Positions 46,127 to 55,434 of a stretch of DNA of 55,434 nt are shown piece by piece (position 1 is the first letter of the stretch; every line of letters starts with the position of its first letter). Both the position numbers and the translations under genes were made by a program. The notes under the pieces are model-generated. The model was not told where the DNA came from. It ran no database searches and was given only the letters and a program-made list of their open reading frames with translations. The stretch is from a virus. Where the stretch lies: positions 1 to 55,434 of the IMG/VR virus record IMGVR_UViG_3300033153_009453; one strand, 5' to 3'.

Positions 46127-48532
46127 TTATAAAGCATCTAAAGCACTGTAATCTCCCTCTTCTTCCTCTTCTTCTTTTTCAGCCTTCTTAGCTCTTTCAG
46201 CTATCTCGTCTCCTATTATAGCTTTTATAGTTTCAACCCCAGCCTTCTTGTCAGGGTATTTTTTGAAATATCTAAAATATTCTTCTCTTACGTTTGATGG
46301 ATTTATTTTGTCCATCACTTTTGATAATTCTTTAGTACCTTCTATGTCCTTCTCTTCTCTTGCTTTCTCTTTATTCTTTTTATCTGCAAACTCTTTTACA
46401 TTTTTAGTTGGACGCTCCCCTTTAAGGACACTATCCAACATACTTAATAATTGACTACTTGATGTTAAAGCTCTATTTCAAGCAACTCATTTATAAGTAC
46501 TTTCATTACCTGCATCTTTTGGTAGACTTGCCCATATTCCGCTTATTCTCTTTTGGAATTGTTGAGGTGTAATCTTTCAGCTCTTAAAGTCATTAAAGCT
46601 TGAACCCATTAGCTTCATCGCCATTTTATCTTGTAATTCAGGTGTAAACTTTTCATTTCAAGTTAATCCCATATCTCTAATTAAGCCTCTTAATGTTCAA
46701 CTAACTATTTGATATTTCCCCATTGCTCATCCTATATAATTCTCTCCATCAGATGATAAGTAAAGTCTACTTTGTTGAAACTTTTGTAGTTCCTTTAGGG
46801 TCATATTAGTAATCTTTGTTTTAGTTTGACTTCAAGCTCAAAATAGAGCTTCATAGTTTCAATTGGTTCATTCAGCACTTGAAATAAAATCTAGTAACTC
46901 ACTAGTTCAACCACTTCATGCAGTATAATCTTGGTTTTCAACATCAAACTGTCTTGCTTCTTCTCTAGCCTTAGCTTGGTCAAGTGCATATTCTGCTCCG
47001 AATTTAGCTTTGTCAAATGCAAACTTCCTTTCCTCTAAGGAAACAGCACTTTGTCTTGCTTTGTATTCAGGTGTTTCACTTAGGACTTGCTTTGTAGCAA
47101 TAGCTGTAGCCTCTTCTAGAGTGCTTCAACCTTCCATTAATCTGTGGACATTACCGTTTATTTCTGCTCTAGTCTCTTCCGATGTAATATAACCTTCCCC
47201 CATCATTTTAGATACATTAGCTGAAACGGATTTCGCTATTGAACTTTTCTTAATTGAAGTTAAATCAATTAAGTTTAATCAAGCCTTTCTTGCTAAAGTA
47301 TCTAATTCAACATCATTCATTTCAAATAATGCTCAGCTAGTTATTTTATCATTTATATTCTCTTTTGCTAAACCTTGGTCTTTTTCAATTTGGTTTTGTA
47401 TGTCTATTTGATATTTATATCATCTATCTTGAATTTTAATCATATCATCTATATGTTGGCGTTCTAAGTCTCCAACTTCACTTCTATAATCCTTTAATAT
47501 CCCATCTATTGCTTCCTCCTTCTCTTGAGTACTTAATAGTAAACTCTTAGTAGTATCTTGTATTCTTTTTTCTGCTTGTTCATCTAAATCATCTAACTTA
47601 TCAGAGTAAGTATTTATTGTTTGATTGATTAATCAAGAATATTGCAGATTAGCTTTCTCTAATTCTATACCTACCTTAGATATTTCCACTCATGTAAAAG
47701 CTTCATTATAACTCATCTTAGCTTTTATTTGAGCTATAGCAGCTATTCAGTCAGTTGCTATTTGTTGAGATTGGTTTATAATTCAAGAACTAAAACCTAA
47801 TCATAACTTTTGATAAGCCCAAGCTGATTGTTGTCTTTCTATTTCTATTGCAGCCTCTGCTTCTATAATTGAGTTCTCATTTTGTATTCTCTGGTACTCT
47901 TGTGAGGCTTCTAATTTCTCTCTATCAGCCTCAGCTAACCTCATTGATAAGTCTTTCTCTTTCTGTAATCTTTCAACCTCTCAAGCTTTTTCATCTTCTA
48001 ATCTAACCCTCCTTTCATCTTCTAATAAAGATAGTTTTTCATCTTGTTTCGTTAATAAATCTTGTAATTCTTTTGCATGGGTCTCTGTTCTTTCTATATC
48101 AGTTTCTTTAGCTGTTTCCAAATCAGATATTTTAGTTTCTTTTAATTCTTCCAACTTCTGTCAAGCTGCTGTATTTTGTGCTAATATTTGTTCCGCCGTT
48201 CATTTAACGTCTCAAGGTTCAATTGTAGGAGTTGAAGGTGCATCAACTGTTCCCGTAGGCGTTGTAGTGTCTTCTCCAACTAAAGAAGAAGGAGTAACGG
48301 GGGTATCGGCGACCTTTAATCATGTTCAAGTTGCTGCTATTTCCGCTGCATCATTCCTACTTCCAGCTGTTTCTTTTATATCTGGGGTTAATTTAAATCA
48401 TTTTCCTACTACCTTACGGGTACGTTGAACTGGTTTTACTGTCGCTGGTTTTGGCGGTAATACTTTATTTGTATCTTTCCCAGCTCACGGAATAGTTGCA
48501 GTTACTTTCTTTTTTCCTCTTACTACTACCAT
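46127..48532 (-). CDS. Virion protein with long coiled coil and lysozyme-like domain
   Basis: 801 residues. After a Pro/Thr-rich start, residues about 130-400 form a long Glu/Lys/Gln coiled coil (ESDLETAKETDIERTETHAK-type heptads). Residues about 530-690 carry a lysozyme-type domain: LLDFISSAEGTNGNYEALF with candidate catalytic Glu near 551, then GGAMGKYQIVSGTLRGLIRD (GxxQI-type turn) and FTPELQDKMAMKLM, as in lambda-R/transglycosylase folds. The C-terminal 100 residues are acidic/basic mixed, ending in a Glu run. Likely ejected with DNA to open the peptidoglycan, the role of T7 gp16. Confidence 0.78.
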
Positions 48533-48546
48533 ATTTTATTTATTTA

Positions 48547-50364
48547 TTAATAATAATTTGATTGTGAAACTCTTAAAGGTTTAATTCTAAAGTTTACACT
48601 TGAAACCTCCACATATCAATCTCATTCATGGGTAAGTCTGAACTGAAATATTCTTGCATCATCAAATAAGTCAATCTTTTCTCTAAATCTATTGGTAACT
48701 CAAGTTGCCGCAGAAATTATTCTTTTAGTTGGGTTAGCTCCTGTTCAAATCTCTAAAGCTACTCAGTCTGCTAGTATTTCAATTTCTAGATTTTTAGTAC
48801 CTCAAATTCAAGTTATATCTCATATAACTTCTACTTCTTTTCCCCTAACATAATCTACTTCATCTATAAAGGCGTACTCCTTACTTGTTCTAGTTCAGTC
48901 TGTAGTCCATCAATCATTATCTTCATATAGTTTTCAGTTAGTTCACTCTATAGAAAAGTAGCATCATTTAGCTACTCATACATTCTTAGTTGTTTCTTTT
49001 ATCCAACTTTTCTCATCAACATTATAACAATATATAATATCGTTAATTGTCGGTGTTCATCATTCCTCTACTGTTGTAAACCTTAGGTTAGGATAACAGT
49101 AGTAAAGCCTTTGCTGTATTCAATCTATATCGCTGTCTTGGTTGTTAAACCATTCATCTACTTCATCACTCACTGCGGTGTCTCTAAGGGTTGTTAAGTT
49201 CTGCTCATAACTTAATCTCCTAACCTTTTCAGTAATTCAATCATAGTAAAATATATCTTGTTCTACTTTTACTATACAAGCCTTGTCTTTAGCTCAATTA
49301 TTTGTAATTTTATTTACATTGAAATTAAAACTTGTTCAAGTATCAGTTTCACTATTTGAATACCATATTTCATCTTCTTTGAATATATACAATCAATTCT
49401 CTCATACTATTAATCAAGCAATATTACCATCTCATCATACCCTTTGGGCTCATGCTGAATAGGCTGTAAAATCCATTACTAGATGGGGCTCTGATGGAGT
49501 TGATGTTTTAGAAAAGTATAATACATTACTGTCTTCTAAAAAGTACACAAACTTACCATTATAATACACTCAACCTTTAGCTTTTATTAAATCTGAACCA
49601 TTGTACATATTAACTCAAAATAGACTATCTCAGCCTCATATATTTTGATAATATTGAGTATTTCATCCATCTGTAATTAAAATTAAATCATCTCAACTTT
49701 TAATTATTTCAGGGTTAGTAACATCTCAACTAAATTGTCAAAGTCCCACGTCTCAAGTATTAGCTCAAGTATCTGATACATCAATTCTTCAAGCATTTTG
49801 CTTAGCCCAAATAAATAATCAATCTAATTGTGTTAATCAAGGTGTATGGTAATAACTTCATACTTCACTATCAATATTTGTATCAATAATATCAGTTACC
49901 AAAGCTTCATATACATCATCCTTAGTATCTCAAGCTTGAACTGTATAACTCGAAGCTATAGGTCAATAACTAAAGTCTACTCATGTTACCGTAATTTCAT
50001 ATACCTGTCAAGCACTTATACTTCATGGGATATTCCAAAACCAAGAATGTATATTATTATCATTATTAAGCCAAATATTATTAACTCACTTTGTAATCTC
50101 TAAAAAGCTACCATAATGTGTCATATATACATTTTGGTCTATTATGTCAACACTTCTAATTTCATGGTTACCTATTTTATTTATTTGGTTCAGCTCATAT
50201 TCTTTATAGCCTTGACTATTTATAAGCTTATTTCAAAAAAAGTTCCAATTCTCTTGAGCTAAAGCTTGTATATCTTCTATTTCACTTGGATAATCTCTAA
50301 GGTTAACACCTCATGTTAAGTCTTTAAGTCTAAAGTCCTGAAATCAATGGGTATATCAAGTCAT
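48547..50364 (-). CDS. Tail hub or nozzle-like protein (propeller type)
   Basis: 605 residues, rich in Trp, Tyr, Asn and Gly with repeated short strands (for example GGWYYNGKFVYFLEDS-type segments, GLYIFKEDEIWYSNSE near residue 330, DIFYYDGITEKVRRLS near 375). The IFKEDxIWYS pattern is seen in beta-propeller tail proteins of P22 gp10 and T7 gp12 type, which form the nozzle below the portal/adaptor. TGA-encoded glycines sit at most predicted turns, about 70 in total. It starts 13 bases after the adaptor-like gene. Confidence 0.68.
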
Positions 50365-50377
50365 ATTTCTTTGTTAA

Positions 50378-51451
50378 TTATAAATCATCATAAAATCATT
50401 CTGGTATAATTTCTATTGTTCTATATTCTAATCCTCTATCAAAGGTAGAAGCAAATCAAATTTTACTTTTCGTTTTCCTAGTTCACTTAGCTTTATAAGC
50501 TTTATATTTCCTGTACTCTTTTTCAAAAGCATTCTCGTAGTATTGCCATCTATCGTCTTCTCTAGAAGCTAATAATCTATATACTACATCATATACAGGT
50601 ACTCTCTTATATCTGTAAGGAAGGTTTAGTATATCTTCATCTTTAGTCATTATAGCGTAATCAGGAACATACTTTACGACTAATGTATATTCAGTTGAAC
50701 TATATGGAAGATAAAGGTACTCATTTCCTTGGTAGTCTTTTATAATTGTAAATCTATCTATAGTATCCATATAAAAATCTCTACTGTCAATATGTTCTAA
50801 TTTATATCAATCCACATATACTTCACTTACTCTTTCTACTCAATATGGTATTCTATGTCAAACAATCATTCTGTCAAAATCATCTATCAAATCATTTCCC
50901 GCTACTTCAAATTTAATTCAGTCATAATCATAATAATTATAATAAATTCATTTTCAAACTAGAAAGCTTCACATTATAGCTAATGGATAACTTTCAGCTG
51001 TAGTGATACTTACTGTATTCTGGTCTTTCTCAACCGTTAGTCAGTTTAATCATTTTAATGAGTAATGCTGTATGTTACCTCTTTCAGGTACTCAATCTAA
51101 CATTGTTCAAATTGTCTGATTTAACTCTCTTCTTATTTTAGGTTTAGGATAAATAGTAGATGAGGAAGTTCTTCAAATCTCTTCCCAAACTTCATCTATT
51201 AAATCTCACAATGTAACTTCGCCGTTACCTAAAATATCCCTTTCTTCCCTAGTAAAAGAAGAAATAGTAATTGAAGTTACTGGGGCGACTGTTACGGTTA
51301 CTGTATCATGGATGAACGTATAAGCTGTTCATATATCACTTCAATCAACAATTATATTACTTATATAACCTATATACTCTTCTAGAACATATTCTTTATT
51401 TGCTCCATCTATATCTCAAGTTGGAACTTCATTCTCTATTAGTTTTAACAT
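50378..51451 (-). CDS. Head-tail adaptor-like protein
   Basis: 357 residues. A middle segment (LIDEVWEEIGRTSSSTIYPK, then IRRELNQTIGTMLDGVPERG) and a late helix (VYDVVYRLLASREDDRWQYY, then ENAFEKEYRKYKAY) resemble the adaptor/gatekeeper proteins under podovirus portals, whose helices pack on the portal clip. It precedes the nozzle-like gene and follows the endolysin. Position-based, with moderate motif support. Confidence 0.55.
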
Positions 51452-51479
51452 ATTTGTACTTTATTTGGTATTTAAATCA

Positions 51480-51545
51480 TTTCTTAGAGCTTCTAGGAGG
51501 TTTTAGGACACATTGTACCTAATCATTCTAAAAGCCCCTTAGAAA
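51480..51545 (-). promoter_or_regulatory. Structured intergenic element, copy c
   Basis: Arms TTTCTTAGAGCTT (51480-51492) and AAGCCCCTTAGAAA (51532-51545) pair imperfectly. The words CTAAGG, TACCTAA and CTAGAAG are shared with elements at 9412 and 37759. It lies between the endolysin stop and the adaptor-like gene, so it may regulate or process the tail transcript. Confidence 0.5.
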
Positions 51546-51554
51546 GCATTTAAA

Positions 51555-52130
51555 TTATCTTTTATTTTCTATTACTTCTCTAGCTCTCGCTATTTCAATT
51601 AACTCTTTAGTTTCTTGTTCTGTAAGAGGATTATTTCCTTCGTGAGAATTAAATATTGGCTCAATTCAAGCTTGTTTTAAAGCTCTCTCCATTATTCAAG
51701 AATATTTACTTTGTTCCCCTTGTTTAGTCTTTGCTTTGTCTGTAGTTCCTTCTTCTTTATAAGGTATTCAGTTATCTTGAAAGTGTGGTAAATCCTTTCA
51801 CCGTAAATCAAAACCCCAAACAATTCAATATTTGGCTGCTATATTAGCTATTTTAGTCCACTCTTTTATATTACTTGGATATAGTTCCTTTCACCTAAAG
51901 GCTATATCGATTGCCTTTCTTGTCTTATGGTAAGAGTTTAATGTCCAAGTAACCTTATTTCACTTCCTAGTTCTTCATTGTCCATATAAATATATTTGCC
52001 TTTCTTGGCTTCTATATGTTTCAGTAATGAATACTTCCTTTCAGGCTTCCTTAATAAATAACTCTACTTTCCTTTTAAAAGAGGGTGTAAGCTCATTAAT
52101 ATCTCGGCAAGGTGTTTTTATGTTAGTCAT
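51555..52130 (-). CDS. Endolysin, L-Ala-D-Glu / D-Ala-D-Ala peptidase (M15 family)
   Basis: 191 residues. The VanY/M15 zinc motifs are TETYRSQERQIYLYGQGR (about 36-53), SYHKTRKAIDIAF with zinc ligands H68 and D75, and LPHFQ with H116. Several glycines (YGQGR, GIVWG, LRGKD) come from TGA. The catalytic domain fills residues 1-125. Residues 125-191 are a charged helical tail that may bind the wall. It cuts peptide cross-links to release progeny. It is in a cassette with the holin-like genes. Confidence 0.9.
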
Positions 52131-52135
52131 AATGT

Positions 52136-52312
52136 TTATGTTAGCTTTTTAAAATAATCAACTTTAGGAAGGATTATTCCAGAAGGCTTATCTTTTCTAA
52201 TCCTTTTCCTTTTAAGCTTTCTTTTAGGCTTTGTAATTCTAACTTTTACCTTTACTTTCCTTTTACCTTTTTTAGGTTTAACTTTTATAGTTGTTTTCTT
52301 TACGTAAGCCAT
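52136..52312 (-). CDS. Very basic small protein in the lysis cassette
   Basis: 58 residues, more than 40% Lys+Arg (MAYVKKTTIKVKPKKGKRKV, then KLKRKRIRKDKPSG). Composition recalls protamine-like or DNA-condensing proteins, or a cell-envelope-disrupting cationic peptide. Placement beside holin and endolysin favours the latter or a ribosome/RNA role. No TGA. Confidence 0.6.
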   Translation of the reverse strand: MAYVKKTTIKVKPKKGKRKVKVKVRITKPKRKLKRKRIRKDKPSGIILPKVDYFKKLT

Positions 52313-52315
52313 TTA

Positions 52316-52450
52316 CTATTTATTATATTGTAATATCGGTCATTCTGCTATTAAAGCAGTTTTTATTTCTTCCAGTTGAAAGCTTTGATATACTTCCACT
52401 CATAGTATTAATAGAATTATTACAATTAATAAATAAATACTATTTTTCAT
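52316..52450 (-). CDS. Small membrane protein (possible spanin or holin helper)
   Basis: 44 residues: transmembrane helix at residues 4-19 (IYLLIVIILLILGVEV), then a short polar tail (FQLEEIKTALIAEGPI). Stop overlaps the next gene region by proximity (3 bases). Size and topology fit the inner-membrane member of a lysis accessory pair. Confidence 0.55.
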
Positions 52451-52758
52451 TATTTCTTTAATCATAGTTTCTCTTTTATTATATTAATTCAATCTTTTTC
52501 TATATAATCTAGAATAGGAGCAGTTAGGAAACCTATAACTCATATCAAAGCATATTTACTATCTCCCATAGTTGCTGGAATTGCCCATCAGGCTATTACT
52601 CCTAACCATCAAGCTAAGAAGGCATTCAAGAGAAACATTCATCTCTTAAAGATTACTTTTTTTTTCCTTACTTGGTTTAGATACATAACAATACCTCATG
52701 TTCAACTTACACTTGCGAAGATTAATACTTGTTTCCACATAGCTAATTTTTCTTCCAT
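52450..52758 (-). CDS. Holin-like membrane protein
   Basis: 102 residues with three hydrophobic segments (WKQVLIFASVSGTGGIVMYL, FLLNAFLAGWLGVIAGWAIP, YALIGVIGFLTAPILDYI) and a Lys-rich C-terminus (IIKEKLGLKK). Three-helix, charged-tail architecture is that of class I holins. Seven glycines inside the helices are TGA. Confidence 0.72.
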
Positions 52759-52765
52759 TTTGTTT

Positions 52766-52963
52766 TTATTTGTTGTAATTTGTTAAATACCTTCTAAGTC
52801 CATCTATTGATGTACCAGCTATTAACCCATATATTATTTTCATATCAAAGTTTCCACTTTGAATTTGTTCTAGGAATATTAGAATAACAGGTGTATAGAT
52901 TATAAGTATTTGCCTTACTATTCTTTTTAAATCCTCTTTCTTTAATTCGTATTTGTTACTCAT
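52766..52963 (-). CDS. Holin-like membrane protein, small
   Basis: 65 residues: charged N-terminus (MSNKYELKKEDLKRIVRQIL), two hydrophobic segments (IYTPVILIFLEQIQ and MKIIYGLIAGTSIDGL) and a basic end (RRYLTNYNK). Resembles small two-helix phage holins or antiholins. It has no in-frame TGA. Confidence 0.68.
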   Translation of the reverse strand: MSNKYELKKEDLKRIVRQILIIYTPVILIFLEQIQSGNFDMKIIYGLIAGTSIDGLRRYLTNYNK

Positions 52964-52969
52964 TTTATT

Positions 52970-53635
52970 TTAATTATAAGATAATCAGCTTCATCAATTA
53001 TATAAGCTTGTAATTTCTGCTTGTGTTAAAGTTTTACTCCAATATCATGTTTCATCAATTTTTCAATCAAATCATCTATTAATATATGTTTGTCATATTT
53101 GCAAAGAAGTTGTTGTTGTACAACTCCCACTAGCAGCCTGTGTTCATCTTAATACTCAATTTAAGTATATTCTTATGTTACTACCATCATATGTTGCTAT
53201 TACATTATACCATGTACCAGTAGTTATAGCTACAGAGCTTGTTATTCATGCAGCAACTCAATATAGATAGATATTAGGATAATCTGATGTACTTAATTGA
53301 AAATGAAACCCCGCACCGGTTGTTGTTGTGCTTCATATTATTCATCTATAATTTCATAGTGCATCTAAATAAATCCAAGAACTAATTGAAAATGTTGTTC
53401 AAGGAGTTATATTCGAAAGCCCAACATAATCAGTTGTTCAGTTATAACTATATGCTCAGTCTACCTTTCAGCTTGAGGTATATGAAGCTCAACTTATTGT
53501 TCATGTATTACTTCAATGTGCATCTGGAAAACTACCATTAGTATCAGCTCTCCAATAACTAACTAGTCATGTGGTTAAGGTTGGATGACTACTTATCGTG
53601 CCAAGGTTAAATATATATGGGTTTATTATAAACAT
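52970..53635 (-). CDS. LamG-domain (concanavalin-like) protein
   Basis: 221 residues. Classic LamG order: LVSYWRADTNGSFPDAHGSN, then KVDGAYSYNGTTDYVGLSNI, then FSISSWIYLDALGNYRG, then WYNVIATYDGSNIRIYLNGV, then FDGKIDETGYWSKTLTQAEI. These are the strands of a jelly-roll glycan-binding fold found in phage fibres and surface proteins. There is no signal peptide. It starts one base after the fibre stop, so it is co-translated. Likely a virion-surface adhesin. Confidence 0.85.
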
Positions 53636-53636
53636 T

Positions 53637-55434
53637 TTATTGGTGTCAAATTATATAAACTTTCAATCATGTCTCGTCTGCGTCTCATGTTACCGCATCA
53701 ATATCAATTGTTATTTCAGCATCATCTGCTAAAGCACTATCATCTATTACGGCAGGAGTTGCGGCTGTTGTACTTGTTAACTCTGTATTATCAATTGTTA
53801 GCTTAGTTGAAAGTATTGTTGTTCAACTCTCATTAATATCAATTGTTGTAGTTCAGCTTGTTCATCAAGCTCATGTAAGTGAAGCTCTAACATCTGTTAC
53901 CGTGAAAGCGTAAGGCATTCTAAATGTTAACTTCTCTGTTCAGGTTGTTAATGCTGTAGTCTCATCTGAGGCTGCAAGAGCTATAACTTCTGTATATCAA
54001 TCACAATTACTTAAATCTCAACTTGCAGGCACTCCTAATGCTGGAGTTACTAATGTTGGAGATGTAGCAAATACTAACTCTCAACTTCATGTCTCATTAC
54101 TTATCACACTTGCTAATTCTGCGGAGGTGGTAGCTGCAAATTGGTCTAATGGGTCTCATACTACTGCCATATTACCTAAATCTACATTACTATCAGGCAT
54201 TGTAATTGTTCTTGTTGTAGCTGTTGTTATTCAACTAGCATCTAGTGCTATTTTCTTTGTTGTATCAGCTGTATTTTCAACCCTGAATGTACTATCAAGA
54301 AATGTTGAAGAAGCTGATGTAGAACTACCTGCTGCTGTATTAGGTAAGGTTCACCTCAAATCATCTCAAGCTCAATCATAAGCTGTAAAGTTACCTCAAC
54401 TTAATCTTCATATCATTCTATATATTAATATAGAAGTTCATTTAAAATCTTCATCAATTGAAAAGTCTGCATACTTACTACTATCTTGTCTAGCATCCGC
54501 TTCTGAGGAATAACTTCAAGAAGGCTTACTAATATATAATTTACTGTCAGATGTTAAATTACTATAAGTGTAATAGAAAACATATGGAACATATTTATTA
54601 TTAATACTTCAACCTGTACTATCTGTTGTAATACTCGCCATATTAGTTATAGCTGTGTATGGTGTTGTTTCATCATTTTTTATGTAAAATGTAGCTGGAC
54701 TTGTAATTGCTGGAGTTGCATGCTTGTGCATTTGAAACATCACTCAACTTGAAACCGCCACATTTACAGTTGCTCCTCAACTTCAACTATAACTAAGTGC
54801 ATTTCAACTTTGCCAAGTTGCATGTTGATTTCTAATCCATTCATTAAGATGTGTCATATGTCAGTTATCTCCTGATGTGAAAACATGGTCTGCCCATTCA
54901 TGGGTTTTATATGTTCAGCTTGCCGCTACAAATGTAGCACTTCAAACAAAGGTAACTAATACTGGCACATATTCAACAGATGGAAAACTTGTAGTAGAAG
55001 TAGTTAATAAATTTGTACTCTTAAGTATATAAACATAGTTTATTTGTGGGACTGTATCTGTTCCAGCTGTTAGATTAACACTTGCTGGACTTGGAGTACA
55101 GTCTAATGTTTGTATTCAGCTTGATGTTGAATACCTTACATCTCATGTTCAAGTCTTTTCTAATGTAGCTGAAATTGTACCTCAATCAGATGTTACGTCT
55201 ACTGAGCCCTCATCAATCATAGCTCAATTGAAAAAGTCCATTAACTCTCAATTATTTGAGAAGTAGGTGTCAATTTCATCATGGGTTGTAGTTCAAATGT
55301 CTGCTATATTAGTATGACTTATAATTGCCTCTATTTCTCAAGCTGTCTGGTCAGCTGTAGCCCCTGCCTCTATTCAGGTTAACTTAGTTTTCTCTGTGTC
55401 TGTATATAACCTATTTGTACTTCAATCTGTATGA
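53637..55434 (-). CDS. Tail fibre, C-terminal part (gene crosses the window ends)
   Basis: Continuation of the fibre that starts at 902. It is open at the right window edge because 55321-55434 repeats 1-114. The stop is TAA at 53639-53637. This part is Ser/Thr/Asn/Gly-rich with repeated strands such as SWDxS and TGxxT stretches, and a WADHVFTSGDNGHMTHLNEW segment. The composition fits a beta-helical or beta-sandwich receptor-binding region. A chaperone-type C-terminus (peptidase S74) is not visible. Confidence 0.85.
55321..55434. repeat. Terminal 114-bp direct repeat (right copy)
   Basis: Identical to 1-114. Marks the junction of the circular map. Confidence 0.97.

Noticed and set aside
1-55434. 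CRISPR array, integrase, repressor or insertion sequence
   Set aside because: No regularly spaced repeats, no recombinase motifs and no terminal-inverted-repeat elements were seen on either strand.
1-55434. UGA read as tryptophan (code 4)
   Set aside because: TGA falls at P-loop and other invariant glycines, while TGG is used normally at Trp positions. Trp at these sites would destroy several enzymes.

Overview
The window looks like the complete genome of a lytic, tailed, podovirus-like bacteriophage, about 30% G+C. Its first 114 bases (1-114) are repeated exactly as its last 114 (55321-55434). That is what an assembler leaves at the junction of a circular or circularly permuted molecule, so the unique length is 55,320 bp and the tail-fibre gene runs across the cut. 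Genes are broken by in-frame TGA codons almost everywhere. Reading TGA as glycine restores nearly all of them, and TGA then falls on glycines that families require: the P-loop of a guanylate kinase, the GDLHG motif of a phosphoesterase, the KxDG motif of an RNA ligase and the GSGTTG motif of a methyltransferase. TAA, rarely TAG, are the stops, and TGG is still used for Trp. This is genetic code 25, so the host is most likely an Absconditabacteria (SR1) or Gracilibacteria cell. All coordinates below use that code.

Layout. (1) Minus strand, 9304 down to 1 and on from 55434 to 41970: late genes in transcription order. They are large terminase, DNA methyltransferase, portal, a possible small terminase, a small gene, scaffold, a repeat-rich decoration-type protein, major capsid protein, a helix-hairpin-helix protein, tail fibre, LamG protein, two holin-like proteins, a small membrane protein, a very basic protein, an M15 endolysin, an adaptor-like protein, a nozzle-like tail protein, an 801-residue virion lysozyme and a 1379-residue internal virion protein. 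(2) 9305-10798: non-coding control region with late promoters facing left, repeats and hairpins suggesting an origin, and a consensus promoter facing right. (3) Plus strand 10799-15769: short early genes behind repeated promoter/leader cassettes. (4) 15803-16479: structured RNAs and an unusual tRNA. (5) Plus strand 16480-31255: small membrane or exported proteins, a membrane-anchored transglycosylase-like protein, a cluster of two amidoligase-like proteins with a gamma-glutamylcyclotransferase and a class II glutamine amidotransferase, an RNA ligase with a polynucleotide kinase/phosphatase, a replication initiator-like protein, primase-helicase, guanylate kinase, nuclease and SSB. (6) 31256-31901: tRNA-Thr and tRNA-Met around a structured non-coding RNA. 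(7) Plus strand 31902-41917: phosphoesterase, RecB-like nuclease, a truncated arginyl-tRNA synthetase-like protein, RusA-like resolvase, anaerobic ribonucleotide reductase with its activase, and many small unknowns. The plus and minus operons converge on a bidirectional terminator at 41934-41971.

How it works together (inference). Early sigma70-type promoters with a nearly constant 16-bp spacer drive the small host-takeover genes. The middle genes make DNA with the host DNA polymerase (none is encoded), aided by phage primase-helicase, SSB, resolvase and class III RNR, which implies an anaerobic host. Late genes are read leftwards from promoters sharing a 19-bp element. The most unusual parts are the amidoligase/amidotransferase/cyclotransferase cluster (a likely peptide-conjugation or metabolite pathway), the RNA-repair pair, the truncated ArgRS, the tRNA with an enlarged anticodon arm and the tRNA-linked structured RNAs. 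Together they suggest heavy investment in tRNA maintenance or tRNA-linked chemistry.
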